Of a stretch of 37,088 nucleotides of DNA, positions 36,402-37,088 are shown in pieces. The notes under the pieces are model-generated. The model was not told the origin of the DNA. It saw only the letters and a program-made list of their open reading frames with translations, and made no database searches. The translations under genes were made by a program, and so were the position numbers. Positions within the stretch are counted from its first letter, which is position 1. Each line of letters opens with the position of its first letter. This stretch comes from Eimeria necatrix (taxonomy: Eukaryota; Apicomplexa; Conoidasida; Eucoccidiorida; Eimeriidae): contig NW_013653923.1 in the NCBI RefSeq assembly GCF_000499385.1, positions 1 to 37,088 of the forward strand, given 5' to 3'.

Positions 36402-36777
36402 GAATGCCGCGTAAATCTTCCGTGAATGGTGTGCTGCTTTATGAAGACTCAAAACGGCCAATGAGGCCTTCGGCAAATTGCGCACGCCTACCTCTGCATC
36501 GCTGCGTCAGCTGGACGCAGTCGACCAGGGAGCAGTTTCTTGAACCACACGAACCCGTCATAACCCTGCGACGGCGACCGTCGCCGCCGAGAAAATCGTA
36601 ATCGCATGCATGATTTTTGACAGTCTCTTCAGCCCATTCATGCACTCTCACTCTCTGCTGAAACAACAGCAAGCGTGGGGCGCTCGAAAAAATAATACTC
36701 AAAGCACGGCTTGATAGATAAGCAAACGTAGGCGGAGCCGTGTATATCACTGTTAAATTGAACATGGCACATGTGTG
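36402..36777. repeat. 376-bp array, unit 3
   Basis: It is 375/376 identical to unit 2. It is followed by 15 bp of a fourth unit (to 36792, 'gaatgccgcgtaaatc'), where the array passes into the flanking sequence of the older duplication ('atgcagcacc...'). Confidence 0.97.
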
Positions 36778-37050
36778 GAATGCCGCGTAAATCATGCAGC
36801 ACCTCCGTTTCTCGATCTGTTCCTCCAATTGCAACAATATTATATCCAACGTGAAGGTGTCAGCTACCAAGAAGACCTCGTCGCAGGCACTCATCTTCAA
36901 TGGCAATTCATTCTGGGCGAGTGCAAAGCATGGCATGAGCTGCTGGACACACCTGCAGCGTGAGGACCAACAGCAAGCTCGTGGTTTGAACGCGTACATG
37001 CTGGAAGGGTGCCGCAATGCGCCTGTATTGATGCCTTCCAGTTCCAACAC
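36439..37050 (-). CDS. Unrecognised 203-codon frame spanning array and flank, probably not a gene
   Basis: Two related minus frames (36063-36485, 140 codons; 35579-36109, 176 codons) sit in the other units. All three share a hydrophobic block beginning Ile-Tyr-Ala-Ala-Phe-His and a Cys-rich block (Cys-Ser-Leu-Val-Asp-Cys-Val-Gln-Leu). Successive frames overlap by exactly 47 bp because the unit is 376 bp. Between units 1 and 2 the net length difference is 6 bp, so the frame is kept, but differences do not concentrate at the third codon position of this strand (8, 7 and 12 at third, second and first). The older copy at 35116-35460 does not keep the frame. No family is recognised; long length is more likely due to repetition of one open unit than to coding. 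Confidence 0.1.
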   Translation of the reverse strand: MLELEGINTGALRHPSSMYAFKPRACCWSSRCRCVQQLMPCFALAQNELPLKMSACDEVFLVADTFTLDIILLQLEEQIEKRRCCMIYAAFHTCAMFNLTVIYTAPPTFAYLSSRALSIIFSSAPRLLLFQQRVRVHEWAEETVKNHACDYDFLGGDGRRRRVMTGSCGSRNCSLVDCVQLTQRCRGRRAQFAEGLIGRFESS

Positions 37051-37088
37051 GCAATCCGTCTCACCACAAAACGAAGAGGCATGAGAGC
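36778..37088. repeat. Right-edge copy of the 1.5-kb duplication, cut by window end
   Basis: This is the end of the 376-bp array and the flank that matches 35280-35571. The match is still near-perfect at the last base, so the duplication continues beyond the window. The next unit outside probably starts as 35572 does ('gcctgacaaatc'). Confidence 0.85.

Overview
This window looks like intergenic eukaryotic DNA. I could not recognise any protein-coding gene, RNA gene or intact mobile element in it. Coding density is near zero. Apart from open frames created by a tetranucleotide satellite, the longest ATG-to-stop frames are about 140-212 codons. They overlap one another in several frames, match no family I know, and are not arranged as operons. 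Base composition leans to AT (low-to-mid 40s % G+C, judged by eye). The palindrome-like heptamer TGCATGC/GCATGCA is clearly over-represented (about 20 sites against roughly 4 expected). Together with long microsatellites, this weakly suggests a coccidian apicomplexan (Eimeria/Sarcocystis/Toxoplasma type), but the host cannot be fixed from this sequence.

The sequence is built largely from duplicated DNA of different ages. Region by region: (1) 1-3450 holds three overlapping partial copies of one repeat. In the first pair, 238 bp are about 97% identical and the next 213 bp only about 70%. (2) 4690-8130 holds decayed direct repeats spaced about 1.35-1.4 kb. (3) 8170-8352 is a young 106-bp tandem duplication. 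(4) 8353-16554 is mostly unique, with an 82%-identical inverted repeat at 13372-13438 and 16108-16173. (5) 16555-19335 holds two more copies of the decayed family and the longest non-satellite ORF. (6) 24100-24550 and 25970-26470 are a diverged direct pair. (7) 25690-25738 is a CA repeat. (8) 26646-28660 is a 2-kb CATA/CATTA satellite. (9) 28661-35115 is unique-looking DNA. (10) 35116-37088 is a recent 376-bp tandem array inside an older 1.5-kb duplication that runs off the right edge.

The most interesting signal is a strand-biased two-box motif that marks the decayed family. Box 1 is GCACNTNCTG, found 11 times exactly on the + strand; I noticed no minus-strand copy, and chance predicts about 0.4 per strand. 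In four copies it is followed 186-212 bp later by box 2, an A-run plus CNYACGTYCTAA. I read this as the fossil core of an ancient repeat family whose copies all point the same way. Whether that repeat was a transposon, a gene or a satellite I cannot say. All repeat alignments were made by eye; identities are given only where I counted bases.
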